A DNA stretch of 52,694 nt from Sphingomonas sp. Leaf407 (GTDB taxonomy: Bacteria; Pseudomonadota; Alphaproteobacteria; Sphingomonadales; Sphingomonadaceae). The first letter of the stretch is position 1, and every line of letters starts with the position of its first letter. The position numbers were made by a program, and so were the translations under genes. Shown one piece after another: positions 18,016 to 26,014 of the stretch. The stretch is taken from NCBI RefSeq assembly GCF_001425385.1, contig NZ_LMQO01000008.1, positions 1-52,694 of the forward strand, written 5' to 3'. The notes beneath the pieces were generated by a model. That model searched no databases and was not told the origin of the DNA. It worked only from the letters and a program-made list of their open reading frames with translations.

Positions 18016-18249
18016 TCCGCCGTTCCCCCAACCCGGTTTTAATGGGGTCAATCACGGGCGCACGAAAAACACAATGAACACTTTGGTGGCAGGCATTCCC
18101 GAAAACCAAGGTTGAAGGGGGGAGCGCCTGTGCGGCTCGATCCGCATCAACGGTATCCCCTGACCCGTCACGCGATCCATGCGCCCTGATCGGTCCCGGC
18201 TCGGGGCGGAAGCGCTCGAAGCGCCGGACCCCGGTCAGAGGACCCTGCA

Positions 18250-18350
18250 ACAGACGTCATCCCGGTGAAGGCCGGGATTTCCCAGGGCCGATGCGCGACA
18301 GGCGCCGCTGGAGGCCCCGGCCTTCGCTGGGGCGACGCCTCGATACCGGT
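18250..18350. repeat. REP-like palindromic units
   Basis: CATCCCGGTGAAGGCCGGGAT near 18258 and a related inverted unit around 18316-18345 (GGCCCCGGCCTTCGCTGGGGC) look like diverged extragenic palindromes. The rest of the gap 18016-18360 contains no gene I can support. Confidence 0.45.
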
Positions 18351-18360
18351 GGATCGGACT

Positions 18361-18966
18361 TTAGCGGTAGAAGATGTGATCCGCGATCTGGGCGACGCGG
18401 ACGCGCTTGGGCATCGAGCTGCCCGCCGAATGGAAGAACAGCGCGCCCGGCGCGACGTCCTCGTCCTTGCCGCTCAGCGTGCGGATGGCGATGTCGACAG
18501 CGGTCGACCAGCGGCCGTTGTTGCGCGGGGGGTTGTAGGCGTCGACGTTGAAGAACTGGCCGCGCTGGCGGACCACGCCGCACGCGCTGTCGGCGAAGCG
18601 GCCGCTCTTGACGCGGGCGCGGATGACCTGTGCTACCGCCAGTTGCCCGCGATGCGGCTGATTGCCGGCTTCGTGGACCACGACCTTGGCAACGCATTCG
18701 ACCTCGTCCTGGTCGACGTCGATGTCGGCGGTGGCATCGGCCACGGCGGGTTCGGGCGGGAGATCGGCTTCGGGGCGGGCTTCGGGAAGCGCCTGCATCA
18801 CCGGAGCGGGGGTGGCGACCGCATCGGGGGCGGTGGCGGGAACAAGGGCCGGGGTCGGTTGTGGCAAGACCTGTGCCGGATCGGCGGTCATCGCGATATG
18901 GGCACTTGCGACGCCGCTAAGGGCCGTCAGACACCATAAAACCAGTACGGACCAGCGCTTGTTCAT
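18361..18966 (-). CDS. SleB-family cell-wall hydrolase
   Basis: This 201-residue protein has an N-terminal signal or anchor segment, a Pro/Ala-rich linker of about 65 residues, and a C-terminal Hydrolase_2/SleB-type domain. The domain runs CVAKVVVHEAGNQPHRGQ, then AVAQVIRARV, QFFNVDAYN and FHSAGSSMPKRV. The early Glu in the HEAG segment is the likely catalytic acid of this lytic transglycosylase-like family. ATG 18966 has a GAGTGGGA site just ahead; an upstream GTG at 18972 is less likely. It probably remodels peptidoglycan. It is monocistronic, flanked by repeats and a 373-base non-coding gap. Confidence 0.8.
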   Translation of the reverse strand: MNKRWSVLVLWCLTALSGVASAHIAMTADPAQVLPQPTPALVPATAPDAVATPAPVMQALPEARPEADLPPEPAVADATADIDVDQDEVECVAKVVVHEAGNQPHRGQLAVAQVIRARVKSGRFADSACGVVRQRGQFFNVDAYNPPRNNGRWSTAVDIAIRTLSGKDEDVAPGALFFHSAGSSMPKRVRVAQIADHIFYR

Positions 18967-18972
18967 TCCCAC

Positions 18973-19339
18973 TCGCTATTTATGCGCAAGGGTGCCCGCC
19001 ATCGGCCGCGGAAACGCGGACAAAATAAAGCGGCCGTCGGGATCCCCCACGTCTCGCCGTCCGTTTCCCGCGTCTCGGTCACGCGGCATACAGGAACGGC
19101 TGAAATCGTTCGCTCCCATCGCTTCGCGGCGGCCGGCTGTCAACCGGCGGACGCTGCGCCGGCGACGAACCGTTGGTTCCATCGGATCAATCCATCGCCG
19201 AAACGACCCGTCTACACCGGATCGGCGCCGGATCAGCGCCGGCAGGGGCGATCGTCCTCCCGCCGGGGATCACGACGAATCGACGGGCGGTGCCGGCCCG
19301 CATATCGCATCATTATGTCGGATACCCCCGCGCGACCGC
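18973..19339. other. Non-coding gap
   Basis: No credible gene, RNA or strong repeat is seen. There is an AT-rich patch at 18978-18985 and another at 19017-19029, either of which could belong to the promoter of the SleB-type gene. Otherwise the sequence is GC-rich and unremarkable. Confidence 0.5.
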
Positions 19340-19594
19340 TCAGTCGGTGTCGGGTTCCATCGCGATGATCCGTCCGGTCTTCGGGCTCATGCGGAAGTCC
19401 CACGTCCGGCCGTGGCGGGTCGCCTCGCCTTCCCAATGATCGTCCTCGGGTTCGATCTCGATCAGGCGATAGCCTTCGCGGTGCAGTACCCGCTCGGCCT
19501 GACCGATCGAAATCCAGTCCTGTCCGGGTTGATCGGCGCGCGCGGGGGCGGGCGCGATCATCAGTCCGGTCGCGATCAGGGCAAGGGTCTTCAT
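19340..19594 (-). CDS. Small secreted PepSY-like protein
   Basis: This 84-residue protein has a signal peptide (MKTLALIATGLMIAPAPARA). The mature part is about 64 residues with a PepSY-type pattern: SIGQAERVLHREGYRLIEIEPEDD, then WDFRMSPKTGRII. PepSY domains bind or inhibit peptidases or occur in envelope sensors. A longer upstream frame exists, but the signal peptide fixes the start at 19594. It stands alone between the non-coding gap and the hipA remnant. Function is unknown beyond the fold guess. Confidence 0.65.
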   Translation of the reverse strand: MKTLALIATGLMIAPAPARADQPGQDWISIGQAERVLHREGYRLIEIEPEDDHWEGEATRHGRTWDFRMSPKTGRIIAMEPDTD

Positions 19595-19637
19595 GGCGGG
19601 GCTCCTCGACAGACGACAGGCGCGCGCACCGCGGCGC

Positions 19638-19992
19638 TCACGCATAGCGCCCGAACGCATAGGGGTTCAGAAAGGCGCGGGTCCGCAATATTTCGCGCTC
19701 CACCGGGGGTAGCGCGGCTTCGCCGCACGGCGCATCGATCACCGCTTGCGCCGCCGCCTCGCTGAGCAGGAACGGCAGTGCCGCCGCCAGGGCGGCGACC
19801 GGGCGGCTGTCGCTGCGCTGGCCAACGATCAGCATCGCCTGGCTCGCCTCGCTCCCCTGCCCTGTCGCCCGGGCAGCGGACGATCCTCCTTCGCGCAGCG
19901 GCAGTTCGGGGGCGATCCCGATCGCCCCGCCCCGCGACGATCGGGTCGGCGGCACCGGGCAACCAGATCCAGACATAGGCCTCAGAAGGCAT
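19638..19992 (-). pseudogene. hipA-like toxin kinase, N-terminal remnant
   Basis: Translation from 19992 begins MPSEAYVWIWLPGAADPIVAGR, close to the N-terminus of HipA-type kinases. After a change of frame the sequence continues with IGIAPELPLREG, another typical HipA N-terminal segment. The beta-strand region normally between them is missing. The remainder (to 19638) ends ...LNPYAFGRYA, without the kinase core motifs. A frameshift plus internal and C-terminal loss make it a dead fragment. Its start overlaps the end of the hipB-like remnant, the normal hipBA order. Confidence 0.6.
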
Positions 19993-20266
19993 CGTCGACC
20001 CGCGTGGCGTGACACACCGCGCCCGACAGCAGCACGAGCCGGTCAGCGGTCCGTGTCGCGGCCTGCGCCAGTCCCCCGGCCTCCAGCCCGAACAGCGGCA
20101 CGCCGAGGATCGTGGCAACCTTCGACACTGAACCGACCGCGCATCCTGCGTCGCCCCGCTCGATGCGGATCGTGCCGGCCATAAGGGGCAGCGCGTCGCT
20201 GGTATAGCGGTAACGAGGCACGGCCATGCGGCACTTGCAGCAAATATCGTACATTCGCCGCACCAA
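19982..20266 (-). pseudogene. hipB-like antitoxin, degenerate N-terminus
   Basis: The C-terminal two thirds (RIERGDAGCAVGSVSKVATI, then LGVPLFGLEAGGLAQAATRTADRL, ending VDDAF) match the style of HipB-type XRE antitoxins paired with hipA in sphingomonads. The normal helix-turn-helix start is missing or scrambled: the N-terminus here (MVRRMYDICCKCRM...) does not look like an XRE domain. It is probably decayed along with hipA, although a repressor remnant could still be made. Confidence 0.55.
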
Positions 20267-20347
20267 GCGCGGTATTCGCGACTTGCGGGCGGTTCACCCG
20301 TTCTTCTCTCTTACAAACCTGAAAACAGCATCGCGCCTGCGTTAGAG

Positions 20348-20373
20348 GGTTAAATACTAGGTTAAAAGGTTAA
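20348..20373. other. AT-rich GGTTAA tract, candidate DNA-unwinding element of oriV
   Basis: Three GGTTAA units (starting at 20348, 20360 and 20368) form the most AT-rich patch near the iterons. This is the expected layout of an origin unwinding region. No consensus DnaA box was found by eye. Confidence 0.5.
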
Positions 20374-20429
20374 GCGGCCAGCAGCACCCCGCAAACCCGC
20401 AGAAATCCACGAGTCGCGCGGACCCCCGC

Positions 20430-20555
20430 GTTCCCGAAGGATCGACGATCCGTTCCCGAAGTGTCGATGCCAGCGTTCCCGAAGGATCGACGATCCGTTC
20501 CCGAAGTGTCGATGGCCCGTTCCCGAAAGATCGATGGCCGTTCCCGAAGTGTCGA
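20430..20555. repeat. oriV iterons: six direct repeats, about 22-base period
   Basis: GTTCCCGAA starts at 20430, 20452, 20475, 20497, 20519 and 20540 (spacings 22, 23, 22, 22, 21). Each is followed by variants of GGATCGACGATC or GTGTCGATG. A seventh copy in inverted orientation lies at 20683-20691, 15 bases past the repA stop. Iterons next to an initiator gene mark the replication origin and copy-number control region. The interval 20267-20705 contains no gene. Confidence 0.88.
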
Positions 20556-20705
20556 TGCCCCCAGACACGACCGATCCGGCATCCGGCGTTTGAATCAGTT
20601 CACCCATGCCCGCCCACAGGAAGGTTCAAAATGGAGCAAACGCCCGCGATCCCCGCCGGAGCGTGGTCGCGAGTGCCGATACTTCGGGAACGCCTGCGCC
20701 GAGGA

Positions 20706-21893
20706 TCAGCCCAGTTCGTGGCGATGCTTGGCGTCGAACCGGCGGACATAGCCGATGAACGCCGCCTGATAGCTGACCGGGGTGCGCGCCGGATCGCCGT
20801 CGATCCAGCTACGGAAATCGGTATGAAGCGTCTGGTAATCCCATCCCGGACATTCGGCGCGCAGCGTCGCGAGCGTGGCCGACGTGATCTCGCCATCGGT
20901 GGCGCGGGTGGCGAGGTGCTTCACCGCCTGGCGGATCGCGGCGGCGGCGTCGACCAGTTCGTCGGTCCGTCCGGCCGACGGCGCGGCGGGCGCGGCGATG
21001 GACAGGGTGCGCGGCCCGGGTTCGGGCCGCCGCCGCATCCGCAAGGCCGGTTCCTTGCCGTCGTCGCCCGGCTCCAGCGTCAGCGCATAGCCGGGCAGCT
21101 CGTCGCGCTCGGCGATCTTGGCGATCTCGAACTTGAAGCGGCGATACTGCCCCTCCGCCCCCGATTTCTCGAACAGGGTCGGCATCGAGATGGCGAACCC
21201 CCCCTCGCCCGCCCCGCCGGCGTGCTTGCGCGCCACGCGGTACAGCCAGCGCTCGCGCCCGCCGGTCAGGTCGAAATAGGCGCGGTCGATCGACAGCACC
21301 CCGCCCGCCATCATCACGCCTTCCCAGAACCAGTTCGACAGCTCGATCGTCATGCCGCGCGACCGTTCGGTGGTTTCGTCGACCAACTGCGTCCAGCCAT
21401 CGAGCCATGAGAAGGTCGCCTCGCGCCGGCCGCGCGTGGTGGCGGCCGCGCCGGTGTCGGCGCGGATGTTGGTCTTGATCGTCGTCGCCACCAACCGGTC
21501 GAGCGACTGGCCGAGCAGTTCGTACGACCGTCCGGTCGTCGGCCGGCCGATCGCGCGCAGCAGGTCATAGGGCATCAGGTGCAGCGTGCGCGGCACGTCA
21601 TTGACCCCGCGCCTTGCCATGTCGGCCAGCACGCTGGCGCAATAGATCAGAATATCGGCGTCCCAGATCGTCGCCATGCCGAATTCGGCATTGGCCGACA
21701 CATGGACCCACAATTTCCCATCGGGACTCTTGTAGTCGATCGGCTTGACCCGCTTCGACTTGGCGAGGCTGAAGAACGGGCGTTCCATCATCTCGCGCTG
21801 GTCGCGTAGCGGCATGTCGGCGAGATAGGGGAGGAACAGGTCGAACTGCCCGGCGCCCTTCGTGCCTCCCTTCGGGGCGGTGGTGCCGGTCAT
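20706..21893 (-). CDS. repA: Plasmid replication initiator RepA (RPA family)
   Basis: The 395-residue protein matches the RPA-type replication initiator found on alphaproteobacterial plasmids. Recognisable segments are FDLFLPYLADMPLRDQREMMERPFFSL, KRVKPIDYKSPDGKLWV, GMATIWDADILIYCAS and the central winged-helix region (LIRAIGRP-like, FEIAKIAERDELPGY). It binds iterons and recruits the host replisome. The start at 21893 is taken because upstream codons run into the parS palindromes. It is third in a minus-strand row parA-parB-repA, with parS sites between parB and repA, so ParB binding may also affect repA transcription. The iterons lie just beyond its 3' end. Confidence 0.9.
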   Translation of the reverse strand: MTGTTAPKGGTKGAGQFDLFLPYLADMPLRDQREMMERPFFSLAKSKRVKPIDYKSPDGKLWVHVSANAEFGMATIWDADILIYCASVLADMARRGVNDVPRTLHLMPYDLLRAIGRPTTGRSYELLGQSLDRLVATTIKTNIRADTGAAATTRGRREATFSWLDGWTQLVDETTERSRGMTIELSNWFWEGVMMAGGVLSIDRAYFDLTGGRERWLYRVARKHAGGAGEGGFAISMPTLFEKSGAEGQYRRFKFEIAKIAERDELPGYALTLEPGDDGKEPALRMRRRPEPGPRTLSIAAPAAPSAGRTDELVDAAAAIRQAVKHLATRATDGEITSATLATLRAECPGWDYQTLHTDFRSWIDGDPARTPVSYQAAFIGYVRRFDAKHRHELG

Positions 21894-21912
21894 CGGCCGG
21901 CGATCCCGGAAA

Positions 21913-22018
21913 GTTTCCCCGGGGAAACATCGGCGCGGGAGCGATGTGCGGAAAAGTTTCCCCGGGGAAACTTCCTCGCCGCACACCCCGGCGGGGCGCG
22001 ATGTTTCCCCGGGGAAAC
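21913..22018. promoter_or_regulatory. parS centromere cluster (three 16-base palindromes)
   Basis: The perfect palindrome GTTTCCCCGGGGAAAC occurs at 21913-21928, 21956-21971 and 22003-22018. It resembles ParB-binding parS sites, which share the GTTTC...GAAAC arms, with a different centre. The array lies between parB and repA, spaced 43 and 47 bases start to start. This is the presumed partition site. Confidence 0.88.
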
Positions 22019-22029
22019 ACGCCGCCGCA

Positions 22030-23052
22030 TCACCGCTGCAATCCCCGCCCCTGACGCTCCAGCTCGGCGAGCGCGTGGCGCAGCATGCCCGCGAGTTCGT
22101 CCGGCCCGACGCCCGATCCAGCGTGCAGCCGCACCGTCACCCCCTGCCGACCGACCGACTGCACGCTGAGCGCGGTCCGGCCGTGCGGTGTCGTGCAGAC
22201 GATCGGAATCGGCGCGGCGGTGTGGCGATGCGGGGCGGCGAGCAGGCAGCGCAGCACCTCGGACCCGGGCAGCGGCGGCAACCCGTCCTCGCGCAACGCC
22301 GCCTGTTCCTCCACCAGATGCTTTGCCTCGGCCAGAATCGCGGCCGATGCGGCGGGATCGTCGAGCGCCTGCGCCAGCGCATAGCCCGGCTTCAACTGCA
22401 CCTCGGCGGGCGAGGCGAAGGCAGCGACGATCGCGTCGGGCAGCGCCGCGACCTTGAGCATCTTCGACAGCCAGCCCTTCGACAGCTTCAGCCGTTCGGC
22501 CATCCGCGTGGCGTGGTTGCCGTAATGCGTCTTGAGCGCCGCCGCATAGTTGCGTGCGCGCTCGAGGTCCGACACATCGGCGCGCGCGCGGTTCTCCAGA
22601 TCGGCGAGGCGGAACGCCGCCTCGTCGTCGAGCGTCGCGACCTGCGCCACGAAGCGCATCTCGGGATAATTGTTCGCGCGCAGCCACGAGATCGACCAGT
22701 GCCGCCGCGTGCCCGCGATGACCTCATAGTCGTGGGCCGCATCGCCCTCGATCCGGCGGACGACGGCGGGGACCTTCTGCCCGCCCTCGGCGATGATCGA
22801 ATCGATCAGCTCGCGACACCCCGCCTCGGTCAGATGCGCGTAGGAGCGTGCATTGCCCGGCCAGATCCGCACCCGCGCCGGATCGAGCAGCAACTGCGTC
22901 ACCTGCCGCACCTCGCCCGACGCGACCCGCGCCAGCGCCGATTCACGCCCCAGTAGCGTCGTGCCGCGCGCGCGTTCGGGCGGGGCGGGGGAGGGGGGTG
23001 CGGCCTCGTCGTCGAGCAACGCCGCCAGATAGTCGGACTGTTTACGTGCCAT
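22030..23052 (-). CDS. parB: ParB partition protein
   Basis: This 340-residue protein has the ParB/Spo0J N-terminal CTPase fold, with PARVRIWPGNAR, LIDSIIAEGGQKVPAVVRR and the box AGTRRHWS (a variant of GERRxR). The central helix-turn-helix includes RMAERLKLSKGWLSKMLKVAALPD. The C-terminal part carries the usual dimerisation region. The frame stays open upstream, but MARKQSDYLAALLDDE is the typical beginning, so ATG 23052 is used. Its target sites are the GTTTCCCCGGGGAAAC palindromes just after its stop. It follows parA by 158 bases on the same strand. Confidence 0.92.
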   Translation of the reverse strand: MARKQSDYLAALLDDEAAPPSPAPPERARGTTLLGRESALARVASGEVRQVTQLLLDPARVRIWPGNARSYAHLTEAGCRELIDSIIAEGGQKVPAVVRRIEGDAAHDYEVIAGTRRHWSISWLRANNYPEMRFVAQVATLDDEAAFRLADLENRARADVSDLERARNYAAALKTHYGNHATRMAERLKLSKGWLSKMLKVAALPDAIVAAFASPAEVQLKPGYALAQALDDPAASAAILAEAKHLVEEQAALREDGLPPLPGSEVLRCLLAAPHRHTAAPIPIVCTTPHGRTALSVQSVGRQGVTVRLHAGSGVGPDELAGMLRHALAELERQGRGLQR

Positions 23053-23210
23053 CGGATACCCCCTTTCTGCGGAACATATGCGGAACTTTCGCGTGTAGGA
23101 AAGGGGGGAGTTCGGGGCGGCCGCACCCGCCGGCGCGGATGCGTCGGACGGGCAGGGTGCCCGCCGGCCGGGCGGCCTGCGCGGCGGATGCCGCGCCGCG
23201 CCTTGCGCGG

Positions 23211-24407
23211 TCAGGCCGCCGCAACTACCGTCTCCTCGCTTGCCGGGGTCACCCGGCCCCATCCCTGCCGCACCAGTTGCGCGATCTGCCCCATCGCCTC
23301 GTCGAGATTGGCGCGACAGCGTTTGTGCGTCTTGGGCGTGCCGATCGGCTTTTCGAGTTCGTAGATCGTCATCATCCGCATCGCCGCATGGCTGATTTCG
23401 GCGGATTCGAGGATGGGGACGGGGAGGAGCGCGGGGCCGAAGCTCTGTTCCATGATCGCGCGCACCATCGCATGGCTGGGATCATTGCCGTCGAACTTGG
23501 AACAGATCAGCCGGACGAAACTGTAGTCGACCTCGATCCCCGCGCCGCTCAATTGTTGCAGCACCTGGTCCATCATCGACAGGAACTGGACGGTCGAACA
23601 GAAATCGGGCGTCGTCGCCGCCAGCGGCACCAGCAGCGCGTTGGCCGCCTGCATCACCGCAAGGCTGATCGTGCCAAGCGCGGGCGGCGGATCGAGCAGC
23701 ACCACGTCATAGTCGTGCGCCAGCGCGATCAGCCCGCGTTTGAGCTTGCGGAACCGCGCCGCCAGCACCGACTGCCCGTCGGATCCCGCCGCCGCCAGTT
23801 CATATTCCACGTCGAACAGTTCGAGGTTCGACGGGATCAGGTCGACGTTGGGCCATGGCGTCGCCTTGACCGCATAGGCCAGATCGTCCTGCGTCGGATC
23901 GATCGAGAGATAGGGGTAGAGCGTTTCCTCGCGGGTGATGTTAAAATGCGGGTTGAAGCCGAACAGCGTCGTCGTCGTCGCCTGGCTGTCGCAATCGACC
24001 ACCAGCACGCGGTAGCCCTGCACCGCGAAATAATGGGCGAGGTGGCAGGTGACGGTCGACTTGCCGACGCCGCCCTTGAAATTCTGCACCGCGATGATCG
24101 CCGGCACGTCGCCGGCCGAGCGGGCGGGGGAGGCGCCCAGCACCTGGCGCATGTGCAGCAGCTCCTGCACGGTATAGCCGATCCGCCGCCCGTTCTCGCC
24201 TGCCGGGGGGGCGGGCAGCCGGCCGTCGTCCTCGGCCATGCGGATGCGATTGGTCGAACAGCCGAGCAGCCCGGCCGCCTCGGCGATGCCGAAGCGGACG
24301 TTCAGTCCCTTGCGGCTTTCGGGCAGGAACGCTTTCCGCCGCAACCGCTCGATCATCCGTTCGCCGGCATCGGCCAGATCGCCGATCTGGGTCACGATTG
24401 CATTCAT
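23211..24407 (-). CDS. parA: ParA partition ATPase
   Basis: The 398-residue type Ia ParA has a MerR-like N-terminal DNA-binding region (about 38-90) and a deviant Walker A box KGGVGKST at about 111-118. It continues with VLVVDCDSQATTT and DVVLLDPPPALG (Walker B). The N-terminal extension marks a type Ia ParA that also represses its own promoter. An inverted pair TTGAAGC (24428-24434) and GCTTCAA (24462-24468) lies upstream and is a candidate operator. It drives segregation with ParB and parS. Together with the same-strand order parA-parB-repA this recalls repABC replicons, although the initiator here is RPA-type rather than RepC. Confidence 0.93.
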   Translation of the reverse strand: MNAIVTQIGDLADAGERMIERLRRKAFLPESRKGLNVRFGIAEAAGLLGCSTNRIRMAEDDGRLPAPPAGENGRRIGYTVQELLHMRQVLGASPARSAGDVPAIIAVQNFKGGVGKSTVTCHLAHYFAVQGYRVLVVDCDSQATTTTLFGFNPHFNITREETLYPYLSIDPTQDDLAYAVKATPWPNVDLIPSNLELFDVEYELAAAGSDGQSVLAARFRKLKRGLIALAHDYDVVLLDPPPALGTISLAVMQAANALLVPLAATTPDFCSTVQFLSMMDQVLQQLSGAGIEVDYSFVRLICSKFDGNDPSHAMVRAIMEQSFGPALLPVPILESAEISHAAMRMMTIYELEKPIGTPKTHKRCRANLDEAMGQIAQLVRQGWGRVTPASEETVVAAA

Positions 24408-24494
24408 AATCCCACCCGATGACCGCTTTGAAGCTTGTTCGCCCGCGACACTGGACCGAATGCTTCAATCGTGCAAGCCCGTGGGCGGGCAGTG

Positions 24495-25019
24495 TCAGTC
24501 GATTGGCGTCAGCGTGTGGAAGCCGCTGGCGTGGAACACCAATGGCGCGATCCCCCCGGCGGTGGCGGCGCGGTGGAGGCGCAGCAGGATGATGTCGTGA
24601 TCGCCAGCGACGATCTCGCGCTCGACCGAACAGTCGAGCCATGCGGTGGCATCCCCAAGGAACAGCGCGCCGTCGGGGGTGACGTCATAGGCGATGCCCG
24701 CGAACCGGTCGTCGCCGGGGCGGGCGAGCTGGCGCGCGGTGGCGGCCTGGGCGTGGCCGAGGAACGAGATGCCGATCCGCCCCAGCGTGCGAAGCTGTGC
24801 CCATGTCGCCGATCCGTGGCGGATGCACACCGATACCAACGGCGGCGCGATCGAGATGGCGACGAACGCGCTGGCCGTCATGCCGACCGGCCGGTCGCCG
24901 TCCATCGCGCACAGCGCGGTGACGCCGGTCGGGAAGTGGCCGAACAGCCGGCGCAGGTCGGTGTCGTCGCCGGGCGCGCGCAACGCATCGATCGCGCAAG
25001 GGGCGGGGGCGGGGGTCAT
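24495..25019 (-). CDS. Flavin reductase-like FMN-binding protein
   Basis: This 174-residue protein is of the flavin reductase-like family: RLFGHFPTGVTALCAMDGDRPVGMTASAFVAIS, then PPLVSVCIRHGSATW and GRIGISFLGHAQ. It should reduce FMN or FAD with NAD(P)H and pass reduced flavin to a partner oxygenase. It overlaps the transporter stop by four bases (ATGA) and is last in the mesX-mesD operon. MesD function is known to require oxygen and the DUF1852 protein MesX; that this reductase supplies reduced flavin to that reaction is my inference. No oxygenase gene is present nearby. Confidence 0.85.
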   Translation of the reverse strand: MTPAPAPCAIDALRAPGDDTDLRRLFGHFPTGVTALCAMDGDRPVGMTASAFVAISIAPPLVSVCIRHGSATWAQLRTLGRIGISFLGHAQAATARQLARPGDDRFAGIAYDVTPDGALFLGDATAWLDCSVEREIVAGDHDIILLRLHRAATAGGIAPLVFHASGFHTLTPID

Positions 25020-26014
25020 GCCGCCACCTCCGCCGGCATGGCGGCCGGAGCGGTGCGCAGCGCATAGCGCCGGGCGAGCGCGGCGCAGACCATCAACTGC
25101 ATCTGGTGGAACAGCATCAGCGGCAGGACGATCAGCCCGACCGTGGCCGCCGGGAACAGGATGTTGGCGATCGGCAGTCCGCTCGCCATGCTCTTCTTGG
25201 AACCACAGAACACGATCGCGATCTCGTCCTCCCTCGAAAAGCGCAGTAGCCGGCTCGCCATGGTCGTGAAGCCCAGCACCATCGCCAGCAGCGCGCCGTC
25301 GAGCAGGAGGACCAGTCCCAGGTCCCGTGGCGTCACCCGGCTCCAGATGCCGGCGACCATGCCCGCGCTGAACGCCGCATAGACGACCAGCAGGATCGAT
25401 CCGCGATCGACCGACATCGTCAGGGTCTTCTTCTGCGCCAGCCAGTCGCCGATCAGCGGCCGCGCGCATTGGCCGAGCACGAACGGCAGCAAAATCTGCA
25501 ACGCGATGTCGCCGATCGCGTCGAGCGACATTCCGCCCGCCGCCGTGCCGAGCAGCAGCGTCGCCAGCACCGGGGTCAGCACCACGCCCATCAGGTTGGA
25601 CAGCGACGCGCAGCACAGCGCCGCCGCGACATTGCCGCGCGCGATCGAGGTGAAGGCGATCGACGACTGCACCGTCGAGGGCAGCAGCGCGACGAACACC
25701 AGCCCGGTGACGAGCCCGTCGTCGACATGGCCCTTGAGCGCGGCCATCATGCCCAGGCCGATCAGCGGAAAGACGGCGAAGGTCGTGGCGAACACCAGCG
25801 CCTGCAACCGCCAGTGCAGCATGCCCACCCAGATCGCCTGCCGCGACAGCCGCGCGCCGTACAGGAAGAACAGCAGCGCGATGGCGCCATGCACCACCAG
25901 ATCGAGCAGGTCCTTTGCCGACCCGCGCGCGGGGAACAGCGCGGCGAGCGCGACCATGCCCATGATCGCGACGATATAGCCGTCGGGGCGCAGCCGGCGC
26001 AGGAGTGTCGTCAA
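25016..26014 (-). CDS. SBF-like (bile acid:sodium symporter superfamily) transporter
   Basis: The 332-residue product has about nine or ten hydrophobic segments with the SBF-like fold. Characteristic parts are ALLFFLYGARLSR, VALLPSTVQSSIAFTSIARGN and VFCGSKKSMASGLPIANI. Its TTG start shares bases with the mesD stop (TTGA), so it is translationally coupled. It is an inner-membrane transporter; possible cargo includes a sulfur compound, a methyl donor or an organic anion. Its place inside a B12-riboswitch operon for methionine synthesis suggests a role in supply for MesD/MesX, but that is inference. Confidence 0.8.
   Translation of the reverse strand: MTTLLRRLRPDGYIVAIMGMVALAALFPARGSAKDLLDLVVHGAIALLFFLYGARLSRQAIWVGMLHWRLQALVFATTFAVFPLIGLGMMAALKGHVDDGLVTGLVFVALLPSTVQSSIAFTSIARGNVAAALCCASLSNLMGVVLTPVLATLLLGTAAGGMSLDAIGDIALQILLPFVLGQCARPLIGDWLAQKKTLTMSVDRGSILLVVYAAFSAGMVAGIWSRVTPRDLGLVLLLDGALLAMVLGFTTMASRLLRFSREDEIAIVFCGSKKSMASGLPIANILFPAATVGLIVLPLMLFHQMQLMVCAALARRYALRTAPAAMPAEVAA

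Noticed and set aside
20430..20555. Regularly spaced short repeats that could suggest a CRISPR array
   Set aside because: The unit is 9 bases with no unique 30-base spacers, the period is 22 bases, and no cas genes are present; location next to repA marks iterons.
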